From Monarcha castaneiventris obscurior (lineage: Eukaryota > Chordata > Aves > Passeriformes > Monarchidae), in the NCBI GenBank assembly GCA_026261815.1, contig JAMPIT010000258.1, positions 17,750,501-17,814,500 on the forward strand: DNA of 64,000 bases, written 5' to 3'. The stretch's first letter is position 1. Each line of letters starts with the position of its first letter. Below are positions 25,001 to 37,228 of this stretch, one piece after another. The notes beneath the pieces were generated by a model. The model saw only the letters and a list, made by a program, of their open reading frames with translations. It was not told the DNA's origin and did no database searches. The translations under genes and the position numbers were made by a program.

Positions 25001-27069
25001 TTTTCTATAGTTCTGATATGATGGACTGAGAATAGGGATTTCCCCATTAACTCAGTAGGCTGAATTTCTAAACATAATCCTTGAGCCTGGTACCCCAGAG
25101 AGGAAATTCTCAAGTCACGACCTGTTTTGCTTTAGAAGTTAGAAATAGTGAAGTTGTTGAAAATGTTTAACTCAAGACTTAAATGCAAGCAGAGCATTTA
25201 ACTTCTCAAACTAAAAGCAAATGTTTCCTATAAATTCTTCTTTTTATGGAAAAAAATACTTCAGGAATTAATTGATCTCAGTTGGGGGTAATGAGATACT
25301 GCCAGTTTGAAATACTTTTGTCCATTGTGAGAAGTAAAAATGAATTGCTGATTGTAGTAACTTTTGGGTTTTTTTTAATGGTAGTGTTATCATGGAAATA
25401 CTTGTCTGCATATGGAGAGAGACTTCAGAATAATTTCAAACCATTTTAGTACAAGCAACAGCAAAACAGCTATTGGAATATCAAGCCCTTTAATTATAAG
25501 GGGAAAAGAGAAAAACATTAGAAGTTGCATGTAATGTCTGTTTTCATTCTGAATTTTTTTTTGGAAGAGAAAGCTGTTTTGAAAGAGTTTGATTATTCAG
25601 CTTGTAACTTATAGTAGACAGCCAATCAAAAGGCAGTTTGTCTTTCTAGACAAATTCTGGTTATCAATTATGTCATGCAGACCAATTTAAAAAATACTTT
25701 AAAGTTGTTCAGGTGCCTTTATTGCAATCAGAATTTAATAAGTAGTGAAATAAGCTGATAAAACAAGTCAATAAGCAAAAGTCTCCTACTGAAACTAAAT
25801 TCCTACTGTCAAAGTCCCTGTTCATTGCTAAAACCTCTGTTTCTAGCTCCTCTTCTGATACACTGCAACACCTGGCCTGCACCTGTGACATCTCTTACAG
25901 ATTAGTTGATTTCCAAAATGCTTTGATAGAAACCAAGGGATTTAGTGAGCAACTAACAAATAAATTATCCCTTGTCTCTGGGTGAGGGATGCATAGCTGT
26001 AGGGAAGAGTATCTCCCTGTTGAACTATCATGGATCAGGCAGGAAGCCAGCTTGATTTGCAGATGGATCAGTAGTCACAATAGTATGGTTCTGGTGTCCA
26101 GGTGTTTCAGAAGGTTTTTGTTTTGGAGTTGAGCCAAATGCCAATCTTTTGTAAGAGAAGAAAGCGGTAATGAGTCATTCACAGATGTCTCAAACACACT
26201 TAGAACTAAATGTCTTCCTACTGTAGCAATAATAACATAACATTAAGAGGTGAAGGCCATCAACTCAGTCAAATGGAATTTAAAAAAAATCTCATACCTT
26301 CTTTTTCCTATCCCTCAAGTATTATTTATTACTTTGCAGTAGCAACCATGATGGGCTAAATGCTTTCTTGCAGCCATAATACCCTGGTCTCAGCAAGGAG
26401 TGCATAATTTGACAGATGGAAGTTGCTGAGGAAGGAGTGCAGAATGCAGGCAGGGTTGTGCTGATGAGGTGATGAATATTAGTTAAATTGAAATAGCGTG
26501 ATCAGGACTGATTTCATATAGCCTGACCTTGCTCATTCAGTGTTTTTTTTTTCCTTTGTTCTTGTCTGCTTTGTTTCAATGACTTGTTTTCAATGCTAAG
26601 TGATGCAGCCTCACAGAGCTGCTCTGTATGTGTGTTGTCCAGTTAGCTGTGAACAAGGCAGTGGGACTCCAGCATGGCTGCAGGTGAAGCCTCCACCACT
26701 GCAGCAGCCTCTGCACTGCTGTGGAGGATGCAAGTTTTGGGTAGGGAAGTACCTGTTAGAAAAGAGTGGCCTGATTGCTCAGATGCAGCTGTTGCCAGCT
26801 GCTGCTGTAGTGTCTTCTTGCAGTGAGGTGCTCCCATAGCAGGGGCATCTTCAGGGGTAGGAATGTCAGATGTTGCCATGGGAGCATGGCTGATTTTTAC
26901 CAAACAAGCCTGCAAGGGACAAAGAAGAGCACTGTGTAAGAAGGAAGTCCTCTCAGAACATCTGCAATGCCACTTAACAAGCAGTAAGAAGAGATGGAGG
27001 AAAGCAAAAACCTGAGTGCTGTCCCACCAGCTTTAAGGCCTATAATGTAAGCTGAGGGAATTTGACCGG
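22031..27069. other. Unique non-coding DNA, about 5 kb
   Basis: No recognisable gene or repeat. Frames of 117 codons (22349-22702 plus) and 120 codons (23302-23664 plus) lack any family signature. Around 23.09-23.15 kb there is a run of homeodomain-type TAATTA cores, which may hint at a conserved enhancer, but this cannot be shown without alignment. Confidence 0.55.
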
Positions 27070-29122
27070 TGTGAAATGATAACTTTGGAAAAACGGACCT
27101 GGTGGAAGGAGGGTAATCAATGCTGCCAGGCTATATCAGCTTTATAGGAAAGATGAGAGGGATATACAGTCGCAAGGGACTGGTGCTGTACAGGAAGCAT
27201 TTTATAAAGCATAACCATGTAAAAAAATATTAAGGGAGAAGAGCAGGTCCATAGAATCACTGTGGGCAGAAATTTTGTGCTCTAACGAAAATGCAGTGCT
27301 AAGACTGTGTCACCAGCCCCCTGCTCAGACCTGTAATAGTACTCAGAAAATGTGAAATGAGAGTAGAGAAACTGCAAATTCAGTACAGGCAGCAACAGTG
27401 AGGCATTTCAACAGGTGCCCTGTTGAGACTTGGGTCTGTGTCTTATCATGATGCATCCAGATGTGCAAAGTGTCTGCTTCCCAGAACACCTGGTGCAGCC
27501 AGAAAGGTGCTACTCTGGATGTGCTCACAAGTGGTGCACTGGAACTGCTTGGTAATTAGTGACCATCATAAGATTACATAGAGCTCTGTAGCTGAAGAGA
27601 GCAGAATGCAGCACATGGTCATTGGATTTTAAGTACAGGATCTGCAGAGAAATGAGACAACAAAAGAAATCTAAAAGAAATCTAAAAAAGAAAGAAATCT
27701 AAAGAAAGAAAAAAAAAGAAATCTAAAAGAATCTAAAGAAATCTAAAAGGCCTATAAACACCCTGAGAGCTATTAACAATACAGTTATTCTGATAAAGTT
27801 ATCAGAATATCATGTCATCACATATGTCTTACAGTAAAAAAGAGAATACAGAATCATCTTCAGGAGCTTACCTCAGTAGATAGAAATGTCAGTGGAGGGT
27901 ACTGTAGCAAAATGACCAGTTGCTGGAAACAGGAAAGCCTACTCAAATGAGCAGTAGAGGAAAGTCCTTAAAACATGGCAGATCAAACACAAACAGGAAA
28001 TTAAAAATCTCATAAAGAATTAGAAAAGTGCCTTACCAAGGATGCTCAAGCTGTTGACAAAAAGTTCCTTAGTATATCAAACCCCGGAAATCAGTGGGAC
28101 TACCTGACAACAGCAGTGTAACTGGGGCACTCAGTGGAAAACCTGGGGCAGAGATGGTCAATGAATTCTTTGTGTTGGTCTTTGCTGCTGAAGGTGCTGG
28201 GAAGATCTTTCACATGTGTGTGATGGTGGTGGTGTGTTTTCTTTTTGTTGTGTTTTGTATTGGTGCTGTTTGTTTGTTTTTCAGCAGATGGGTCAGAGAA
28301 AGTAAATCAGCCTACAGTGACTATTGAGAAGATACGTTGCTGCTGTATCCCACAGGAAACTGGTGGGCTGTCTGTAAGTCCTGTCCATAAATTTGGTTCT
28401 AGAGGGTAACCTGGGGGTTACTGACCAGTGTGTCTGATCTCCAAACTTAATGAATTGGTAGCATCCCTTTAAAAGAATATTCAACACATGGCTAATTGTA
28501 AGTACAAGGTCCTTGCAATGTGAGCTTGTAGCCCAGAAAGCCAGCTACCTCCTGGGCTGCATCGTAAGTGGCAATCAGGCTGAGGAAGGGGATTCTGCCC
28601 CTCTGCTCTGGGGAGACTTCACCTGCAGTGCTGCATCCAGTTTTGGAGTCTTCAGCACAGAGAAGACATAGACCTCTTGAAGCAGGTACAGATGAGGCCA
28701 CAAGGCTGATCAGAGAGCTGGAGTACCTCCCTTATGAACACAGGCTGGGAGAGTTGGGATTGTTCAGCCTGGAAGTGAAGGCTCTGGGGAGACCTCATAG
28801 CAACATTCCTCATTGGGGCCTTATAAGAAAGAGGGGCGCAGACTTTTTAGCAGGAACTGAAGCAATAGGACAAGGGGTAATGGTTTTAAACTAGCAGAGG
28901 ATTCATCAAGACTAGATATAAGAATTTATATTTTTTACAGGGCTTGGTGCAACACAGGAACAAGTTGTCCAGAGCAATGGTAGATCCCCCGTTCCTGGTA
29001 ACATTCAAAATCAGGTTGGACAGGGCTCCAAGCAAGTTGATCTAGTTGAAGCTGTCCCTGCTCATTGCAAAATGGTTGGACTGGACGACCTTTCAACCCA
29101 AACTAATCCCTGATTCTAAAAT
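27070..29122 (+). mobile_element. CR1 LINE, internally deleted, plus orientation
   Basis: An old, broken CR1 non-LTR retrotransposon. Conceptual translation, with frame changes and stops, gives pieces in the correct order. An endonuclease C-terminus lies at about 27.43-27.65 kb, with KGATLDVLTSGALELLGN, then SDHH, then SLDF. The linker near 28.10-28.20 kb reads GALSGKPGAEMVNEFF. The start of the reverse transcriptase at 28.35-28.49 kb has PGGY and PVCLISKLNEL, corresponding to the family's PGNYRPVSL motif. The polymerase core is missing: from about 28515 the sequence jumps to the ORF2 C-terminus and 3' UTR (gcaatgtgagcttg, aggacaaggggtaatgg, ggttggactggacgacc), ending near a gattct-type tail. 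The 5' limit is uncertain; 27.07-27.39 kb is only tentatively included. It cannot be mobile. Confidence 0.8.
27662..27749 (+). repeat. Degenerate AAAGAAATCT repeat
   Basis: Purine-rich repeat made of agaaatctaaa units and A runs, seven or so diverged copies. It lies between the endonuclease remnant and the linker of the surrounding CR1, so it probably expanded after insertion. Confidence 0.85.
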
Positions 29123-29302
29123 CTCTTGGGGAAAAGCCAGTGGCACTCTGGAGAAAGAAAGTCCGTACGCCGTGCCATGCTGTGAGGGTGTTGTGGATAT
29201 GTGGATAGAGGAGATATAGTGCCCACCTCTCACTGGCTTTCTGACAATACAGTGAGCTGCTTTCACTTCAAAGTTCATCAAAGAAATTAAGAGCTGTTTG
29301 GT

Positions 29303-29924
29303 AGAAAGGGACTTGTGGGTGCTGGTTGACAGTCAACTCAATAGGGGCCAGCAGTGTGCCCAGGTGGCCAGGAAGGCCAATGGGATGCTGTCCTGAATCA
29401 AGAATAATGTAGCCAGCGGGACCAGGGCAGTGATCACCCCGCTGTACTCAGCACTGGTGAGGCTGTGCCTCAAGCTCTGTGTCCAGTTCTGGGCCCCTCA
29501 CTTTAAAGAGGACGTGAGGACTCTGGAACATGTCCAGCAAAGTGCAACAAAAGGCTTGTGAATGGTCTAGAAAACTTGTCTGATGGGAAATGTCTGAGGG
29601 AGCTGGGCTTGAGTCTTTGGGAGAGGAGGCTCGGGGGACCTCGTCGCTCTCTACAACCACATGAAAGCAGGTTGGAGTGAGGTGGGGGCTGGTGCCTGCA
29701 GTGAAAAGACCAGAGAGGATGGCCTTGAGATGGGAGATTCCGATTAGATAAGGGAAAACTTTTTTCACTGTTAGGATAGTCAGGCTTTGGAATAGGTTGC
29801 CCAGGGAGGTGATGGAGTCACCACTGGAGGTGCTCAAGGCATCTGGGTCTGGCACTGGGTAATGCAGTTCAGTTTAGTGGTTACAGAGGTAGAGCTGGAT
29901 TGATGGCCAGACTGGATGATCTTA
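29303..29924 (+). mobile_element. CR1 3' end, plus orientation, second copy
   Basis: A 5'-truncated CR1 fragment. It contains the conserved ORF2 C-terminal and 3' stretch: gtgtgcccaggtggccagga, ctgtgtccagttctgggccc, ttcactgttaggatagtcag, aataggttgcccagggaggt, and a final actggatgatctta. It is separated from the preceding CR1 by about 180 bp of unrelated sequence, so it is either a separate insertion or part of a rearranged cluster. A 135-codon minus-strand frame at 29448-29855 is merely antisense to it. Confidence 0.9.
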
Positions 29925-29962
29925 GAATCACAGTCAGCAAGGTTGGGAGAGACCTTTAAATT
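29925..29962 (-). mobile_element. CR1 3'-terminal stub, minus orientation
   Basis: The sequence gaatcacagtcagcaaggtt followed by gggagagaccttta is the reverse complement of a CR1 3' terminus, with the ATTCT-type tail pointing back at the preceding element. Only about 40 bp is recognisable. It abuts the end of the plus-strand copy, giving a tail-to-tail junction. Confidence 0.65.
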
Positions 29963-32900
29963 AGCACAGCTTAAGTGGCTGGTAGAAAAACTGCATGTAC
30001 AACTGTTCACACCAAGTCACGCAGCCCCTGAACAAGGGGACTGTTGGTGAAATTAATGCCATTATTGCCATATCTTTTTGAGACTTCTGAAGTTTGGGAA
30101 AGGAAGAGAGCATAAAGTGGGAGTGGGTCTTTAGTTTAGCAGGTCTTTAGTTTGTCTTTTTGTCCTCTGTGCATATGTTAATTAACTAACAAGTGGAGAA
30201 ACAAAATACAAATTTGTGCTACTGGACCTACAAGCTTGAGGGAAATATACATCCTACTTGTTTTTTCCTTAAATCACTTTAAAAAAAAAATCCCAAACAC
30301 CAGCTAACTTTATTGTAGCTTATTTTATGTTCTTTTCAGAAATCAAACTGTTGCAAATGAGAGAGCTATTTGTGTTGATTCATTGGGACTATGGTGCAGT
30401 GTGCATAAACTTAATTGCAGAAATATTGCTACACAAATACTATTAAATATTGACCACAAATATATGAGTTTATAGCTAGAAAGTGTGTTTTTCATTCACT
30501 TTTGCTGAAGTAATTTTCTGCTCTTTTTTCCCTTAGGCAGTGATGTGATTTTTTTTTTTTTTTATAACATTACATGTGGGTCCCAAAACCACATGATTGA
30601 GCAAATAGTTAAAGCAAAATTGGCATTACTAGTTATAAGTTCAATACAGAGAATGCTGTTTCTGTTATTAATGTGAGTGTCTGTAAAACTCCTAGGCAAA
30701 TCATCAAGAGTAAGTCTATAAACTTTTCTGGCTATTAGAATATGGCTTTCCTCTGGAAAAATAAATATAAATAGATTGAATTTAGGGTTCTTTTCAGAGC
30801 CTGGGTCTCACTGACTTGCCTGATTTTGAAATGTGAGGATACCCATGGACTTGGTTTCTTTATAACTGTGGCTGTATAATTTTTTTTGTCTCACATGGGT
30901 CTTTCTACCATGAGGTAGAAGTCAGAATCTTGTCTCTTCTAAAGTGAAATTGAAGTTTTATTTTTAAAAACCAAACCAACCAAAAGCAAACACAGCACCC
31001 TCTGGAATGTTTAAAATAAAGTTAGCTTTCATTAAAAGTATGTTAATTCTCTTAAAAGCTTGTGCAAGAAGATATGTTATATGGAAAATCAGGCTAGATA
31101 GATTCTGAATGCTTATAGGACCTTTATATTATCTCTGATGTTCCAGGTAACTTACGTAAAGCCTCTAAAGTTGCACTTTGATTATGGTCAGTAAGAGGCC
31201 AAACCCAGTTGTTAGTGAGGATAAGCAGTGCTGGGGTGATGTGTATGATGGCTGCATTGCTGTTAGGTCTGTCTGGTACCTTCGAGGCTCTTTGCAAGAG
31301 AGCCTCTTTGTAAAACAGAGAGTAAATAGAAAGTATTGAGCATTAGTATGGCCATTTTCCTGGGTGCCCAATAGCCTTCAAGTCATAAAAATGAGTAATA
31401 GGGTTTGAAAGAAAATAATTAATATCTACAGGTTCAGAAATGACTCTGTTAATGGATGTTCTCATCAATTAAACTTAATGGTCTGAAAAGTGTTATTGAT
31501 TGCTTTGATGTTTTATCTAAACACACAAAAAAAGAAAAGAGTGATTTGTCTAATTTCATTTGGTGACTATTTTCATGCCCATCTGTGGTGTGAAGAATGC
31601 TAAGGGAAAGTTGTATCACTTTTTTTTTCCTCTGTGAATCTGTTTGCTCATGTAGTATGGCATGAGTGGGCCTGGCTCTTCTGTGCAGAAGGGACTGATG
31701 AGATAATTTCAGGGAAATCTAATTATTCCTTGAACTAGAAACTTTCTTCTGCTGCACAGCTGAGGGAAGCTTGCACACATCTTATGTACCATTACAATTG
31801 GTTTATTAAATTAGAGATCTGTGTGACTTGAAGATCAAGTACTGTATTATATGTACTTAGTACCCATATGGGTTACTTTGACTTCATTCTTTACTTGCTA
31901 GACTTGATACATTTTTTAGAGATACTGTGTAATTCCCGTTCTTTTTCTTTATTTCTGCTTCTCTTTCTTTTTTTCTGATTTTGTTAGGTGATCCAGTCAC
32001 AAAGTGGATTTGGGTAGTGACAGGTAAGGGGATCATGAGGTGTGGCTGCCTCCTGTGCTTGGTTTGCTTGTCACTGAGTTTGGAGGCAGGCAAAAGCCTC
32101 AGTGACTGAAGTTTATTCAGTTCATACCTTCTGGTCCACAGACCATGCCAAGGTTGTTTGTCATCTTGTGCACAGGATTGGAAAGTTACTTGTAGGATGA
32201 TTGTGACTAAAGCTACTGGAGGTATTTGTAAGCCAGACTTAAATGTCAATATAATTGTGTGGAGACATGTTTGGTAAATCGTGGATCTGTTACTTCATCT
32301 GTGGTAGCTTAGTGATTCATCGTGTGCCTTTTTCTCACCTTTTACTTCATGCTATGTCACCATCTCAAACTGTTGGTTTCTTCATGTGCAGGAGGCGGCT
32401 GGAGGTTGCATTCTGATGTTAAACATTACATTTTTATGAACACTGTTATAATCTTTAATCAATTTTAGTTACCTGATTATTCAAGTTCACATTTTCTTCC
32501 TGGTAATTGCCATTTGCTTGGCAGAGACAGGAAGAAGGTGACTGTTTCATCTAATTCATAACTTAGAAGCTCATTCTGAGAAATAAAAATCTTATGTAGC
32601 TGATTTCCTGGGTTAACTGTATGGCCCTGACAACTACCTGTCTCTTTCAGGAAATACTTAGTAGGCTGAAAATAATATGGTTTAGACCTTGAGAGTTTTT
32701 TTTTTTTTAGTTCTATCTCTCTTTCTGTCTTTGGGAATATAGAAGAGAAAGTTAGTAATATAGATTAATTTGGCTGCCTCTTTATTAGTGCATTTGAGAA
32801 GTACTTGACAAAGCTTTCTCCTATATCTATTTGGAGGTTGGGTTGTTTGGGGTAGAGGCTCTGCCAAATGATGACTTGTGTTGGATGTGTGCTCCTGTTA

Positions 32901-35900
32901 CTTCATCCCTGCTAGAACTGAATTTCCAGCTATCTCCCCACCATCAGTTTCCCTCTGCTTGTCCATCTGGTATAAAAATCTCTTCCATCCCCTGTTAAGA
33001 GACCAAAGTACAGCAATTGACACCCCAGCTGTGCTCTGCTGTGACCACAGGGAGGCAGCTGCTGAGCTAAGTCAGAGGGTGCTCAAGTTCCCCCTACCAT
33101 GAGAGAAACTCTTGACTGACATCCACTGAGTAACTTCTGCCAATTCTCCTTCCTAAATGCAAGGCTGCCTGCCCCCATCACTTCCTTTTGAACTATGATG
33201 CTGTGCCACTGTGGTTGTGAATAGTGCCCGGCCTCTGCTCAGTCTTTGTAAAGAGCTGCTTTAAAAACAATCTTTTGTTTATCGCATTCATCTTTGACTA
33301 CAGTGGTGACCTTGCTTATATCCCCCATCTTCTTACAGTTGATTTTCAAAAATCTTTGATCTTCTTTGGTACATCTCTTGGAGGAATGCTAGTCTGCAGA
33401 CTCACGTGTAAGATGTACCAGTTGGCAGATGAAGGTGTGGAGCAAGGCTAAGCTAACTTGTTCTTTTAATTCAGAGTTAATTGATTATCCTGAATATTTT
33501 ACAGCCTAGAAAGGCTTAGCAGAGTGGCAGTAACCATAACCAATGTTTGTCCTTATACCTTTTGCCCCTGCTTCCTACCCCAAAATATGCTTGATATTGA
33601 CTTCTCTTTTCTAGTCTGCTGGTGTGGAGGCAGGCTGGGTTGGATTTATTCTTATGTGATGAGATTAAAAATAATACCAATTTTTTCTGACTTAAGAGGG
33701 GAGGTGGCAGAGCTGGGGGAATGGACTGTGCCTCTTTATGCCTTCATGTAAACCAACAGGGGGTTTACTTTTTTCACAGAAATGGACAAACAGTCAAAAC
33801 TTTAAACATTGGAAGCAACATTCAGATAAATTATTGTTTACGTGCAGGCAATTGGGAAAAGAAATAGAAAGGGAGAAAGGTTGTGAGTCAACATCTGTGT
33901 GTCTTTTGCTCAGTCTTAATTTGGTAATGAGCTGAGCAGATAAGAATTCATTTTGCTGTAGCTGGCAAAAAGTTGGTGTATCATATATACAGTGTATACA
34001 CAGAAAATGAAATTATACCATGCTTCTCTGTTATACCAGTTTGTGGTATGAGGAACTGTGTCTGTATACATTTTATGCTAATGAGATGATTAAAATCTAT
34101 GATAAAGTTATATACTGAAGTTCAATTCAAAAATACTTGCAATTAACATAGGAAAAAGTAAAATTCACGTCTGGAAAGATAATGAGATACATTTTGCATT
34201 AAAATATGCATTGATCATTGTTAATTTCCTGTGCTTTATGAAGTTAAATTAGAATGCTAAGATTTGCACAAACTTGCTCTCGTTATACAGGATTGAATCT
34301 CATTAAGGGGTAGAAGGGTTTGTACTACTTTGGTTATTACTGTAAGGTTTTTAAAAGCATTTTCAGTACACACCATGTGCTAGTTATGGATCTGTGAGCC
34401 CAGATCAGAAGCCAGAACGTGATCACCTCTGCTGTGGATGGTGTCAATGGCTTGCAGCCACTTCCCATGCTCAGTAAGAACCAAACACAAAGGATTTAAA
34501 CATTCCTAAATATGTTTTTTTAATAGTCATTCAAGTTTAATGAGAAGGTACAGAACTCTATTGTCTCTACCAAATAATAATCATCTGGCCTTGGGTGGAA
34601 TGAAATGAATATTAAGAAGTCATAATAAAGATGAAATAATAGGAAGAATCTTGCTAATTATAATAGGTAAAGTTCATCGATATCCATTTATTTAGTGGAA
34701 TTAAGTTGTCTTTTCTTGTCTTTGAGTTAGTTAATAGTCCCATGTGTATGAGACTCCAAACCTTTTTCATTGTGGTTTATTTAATTTCTTCTATTAACCT
34801 TCTGAACTTTGTTGTACAGATGAAGGGTATGGAGCTGTAGTGTCTACTGTTTTTGCTGTGTGTTAAGCAGTGACCCTATATTTAGATGACACACTCCGTT
34901 TTCTTCTCAGTGCTACAGGGAAAGACTTTGACCTTCCAGGAATTGTTTTCTGTCAGTAGTTAAGTGCCTTTTGTGTCTGGATATTCACTTTTATTTGGGT
35001 ACATTTAGTCAGAAATAAAACTGTGAACAAATGACTGAAATTTAATCTTTGCAGATGTGATTCCCTTTTCAGTACTTTGAATATTGTTCTAAAGCCATCT
35101 GGTACACTTAAATTCACATTTCTGAGGTTGCTATAGAATGAGTATTTTTTGTTAAGGCTATCTCTGATGCAGACTGTAGTCTTCCTGAAGATGATCTTGT
35201 TGAAATTCTTCACATTGCACCATTGACTATTTGGAATGTAGACCCTAAGGCTCACACTGATGATTTTAACTCCTATTACATTATTGATCCCAGAAATCCA
35301 ATGAAACTGCATAATACAGTTTTTCCCTGTTTCCAGCTATTATAATATCCATAAGATTTGTAAACAAATCTTCATGATGGAGCAGTTATTTTTTCTTAAG
35401 AGTCTCTCCCTGTTCAAAAGCCTGAATCAAAACCAGCTTGTCATATTGACTCAGAGATAAATTTGATGTTGCCTGGTCCATCTCCCTATACAGACACATT
35501 TTGACACAGTGTATTTGAGTGCTAATAATGACATTAGAAGATGTTGGAAAGAGATGTAATTTGGCATGCAGAAGTGACTTTGCTGTCATCTCCTATTTTC
35601 TGCACAATTGACAGCAGATACTTGGGGCTGAATTTTTCTTTCAGGTCAGATTTCCAAGGCATGAGACTGTCTGCTAGAAACAGATAAGACCAAAACCAAT
35701 ACGGAAGTACTTGTTGGAAGTGTCAGGAGTGCTGAGGATTTTAAAAGGGTGCTTCAGTTTTCTGTTTATGACATGACACAATGACGTATATTTCACTAGC
35801 AATAGAATGCAACCAACAACCCCGTGCCAGATTTTAAAATTTCTCACTGGGAAAATTTTGTACGAGTAGTCTTATCCCGGAAGAACAAAATTTTTTTTCA

Positions 35901-37156
35901 ACTAATGTATCTATTTTGTCACAATCTCTAGCTAGTACAGTTTAATTTTATTTTAAAGAAATCAAAGTTGGTATAAGTGCCCTCATGATCCAAAATGCTT
36001 TCAAGCTTTCACTGTCAGACAAAATTTATATCTGTGCCTCATTTTTAGTGTGCAAGACACTCAAAAAGAGAATGAAAACATTATCTGAGGTAAAACCAAA
36101 ATAATATGCTTTCAAGTATTTCCATAGATAATTTGTACACTGTTGGTTCTCAAACAGCCCATTTCATATCCCACCTCTTCCTTTCAGCAAAAACAACTGG
36201 GCTACTCATACATTTCTTTTGGTGAATGTTACTATCTAAACTAACCTGGCAAAACTTCCCTCAAAGAGCAGCTGTAAAGAACAACTCCTCCCCAGTCTGC
36301 TCCTCCACAGCCTCGGTGAAGCACTGAGCTGTGGCCATCTGAGTCCTTCTTTCTGAAGCTTGTGAGTGGTGAGGATACCAGGGCTCTACCAGCCTGTCAT
36401 ATCCATTCCTGGTTAGCAGTCTTTTCTTTTTGCTGATGTCCTTTGCCTTCCCTTTCCAAAGGAGGCTGAACTTCCCAAAGTCACAGCATCAGCCTGACAG
36501 CAGTGGGTTTTATTATGGAAGGTTTTATTTATTCTTGTATGCAGAGGATGGGTGAGCTAGAGTGAACATTTTTGAAATTAGTTTTCCTAATTACATAAAA
36601 ATGTTGTATAAAAAAGCCCAGATACTGTTGTAACGAAAAAAACTGGTATGTCTGGCCTTGTCTGTCTGTCTGGGAATAGATGATGCGTAAGAAATAGCAA
36701 AGAATGTTTCAAGAGTGTACAATTACTTCCCTGGTACATGTTATAAGATCCTCCCACAAAGACTTTGGGAGGGTCTTGTAACTTGCTCAGGACTTCCTCA
36801 GCCAGAAGGACATCTTCACATGTAACAGGTTTTGATAAATTTTCTCCAGACACTTCCCCAAATTAGATAAACCTTTATCACTTAATTCCCCTAGCAGACA
36901 GTTCCCTCGGTGTAGTTATTCAGTGGATGAAGTGACATCTCTTGATATTACCAGTTTGTCTTTTTGACCCTAGTTCTTGTGCTGGAAGAGATGGTGAGCA
37001 GTGATTTCCCTCTCACTGTCTCTGTCACCTGCCATTGAATACATGTCTATCATAACCTCTCTTGTCTTTGCCCTGGCTGGGGCATTGTGATCTATTTCAT
37101 CATATTGCAGACAGAATTTGTTTCCTACCTTTTATCTTTCCTCCTCTACCTCCTAG
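29963..37156. other. Unique non-coding DNA, about 7 kb
   Basis: No recognisable gene. Frames of 121 codons (31884-32249 minus) and 119 codons (34953-35312 minus) show no known domain. A 36-bp segment at 31988-32023 is flanked by a long pyrimidine tract ending ttgttag and by a cag/gtaagg donor, resembling a micro-exon. An A/C-rich patch occurs at about 30.97-31.0 kb. Confidence 0.55.
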
Positions 37157-37228
37157 CTGAGGTACATGTCAAAGTGGAAGTACACAGAAGAATTCAAGCA
37201 GCAAATATTACATTTTTATGCAGATATG
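37157..37228 (+). other. Candidate 72-bp exon, plus strand
   Basis: A strong pyrimidine tract and acceptor (ctcctctacctcctag) is followed by exactly 72 bp and then a donor, atg/gtaaga. Read from the first base it is open for 24 codons with a protein-like composition (for example YMSKWKYTEEFKQQ). A second frame is also open. The phase-0 symmetric length is compatible with a cassette exon. No flanking exon or family match is recognised, so a decoy exon is at least as likely. Confidence 0.2.

Noticed and set aside
28568..28894. 108-codon plus-strand open frame
   Set aside because: It falls within the CR1 3' region in a shifted frame and does not match an intact CR1 protein.
29448..29855. 135-codon minus-strand open frame
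   Set aside because: It is antisense to a CR1 3' fragment and recurs with the repeat, so it is not an independent gene.
31884..32249. 121-codon minus-strand open frame
   Set aside because: Lysine-rich tail comes from reading a pyrimidine tract backwards; no motif recognised.
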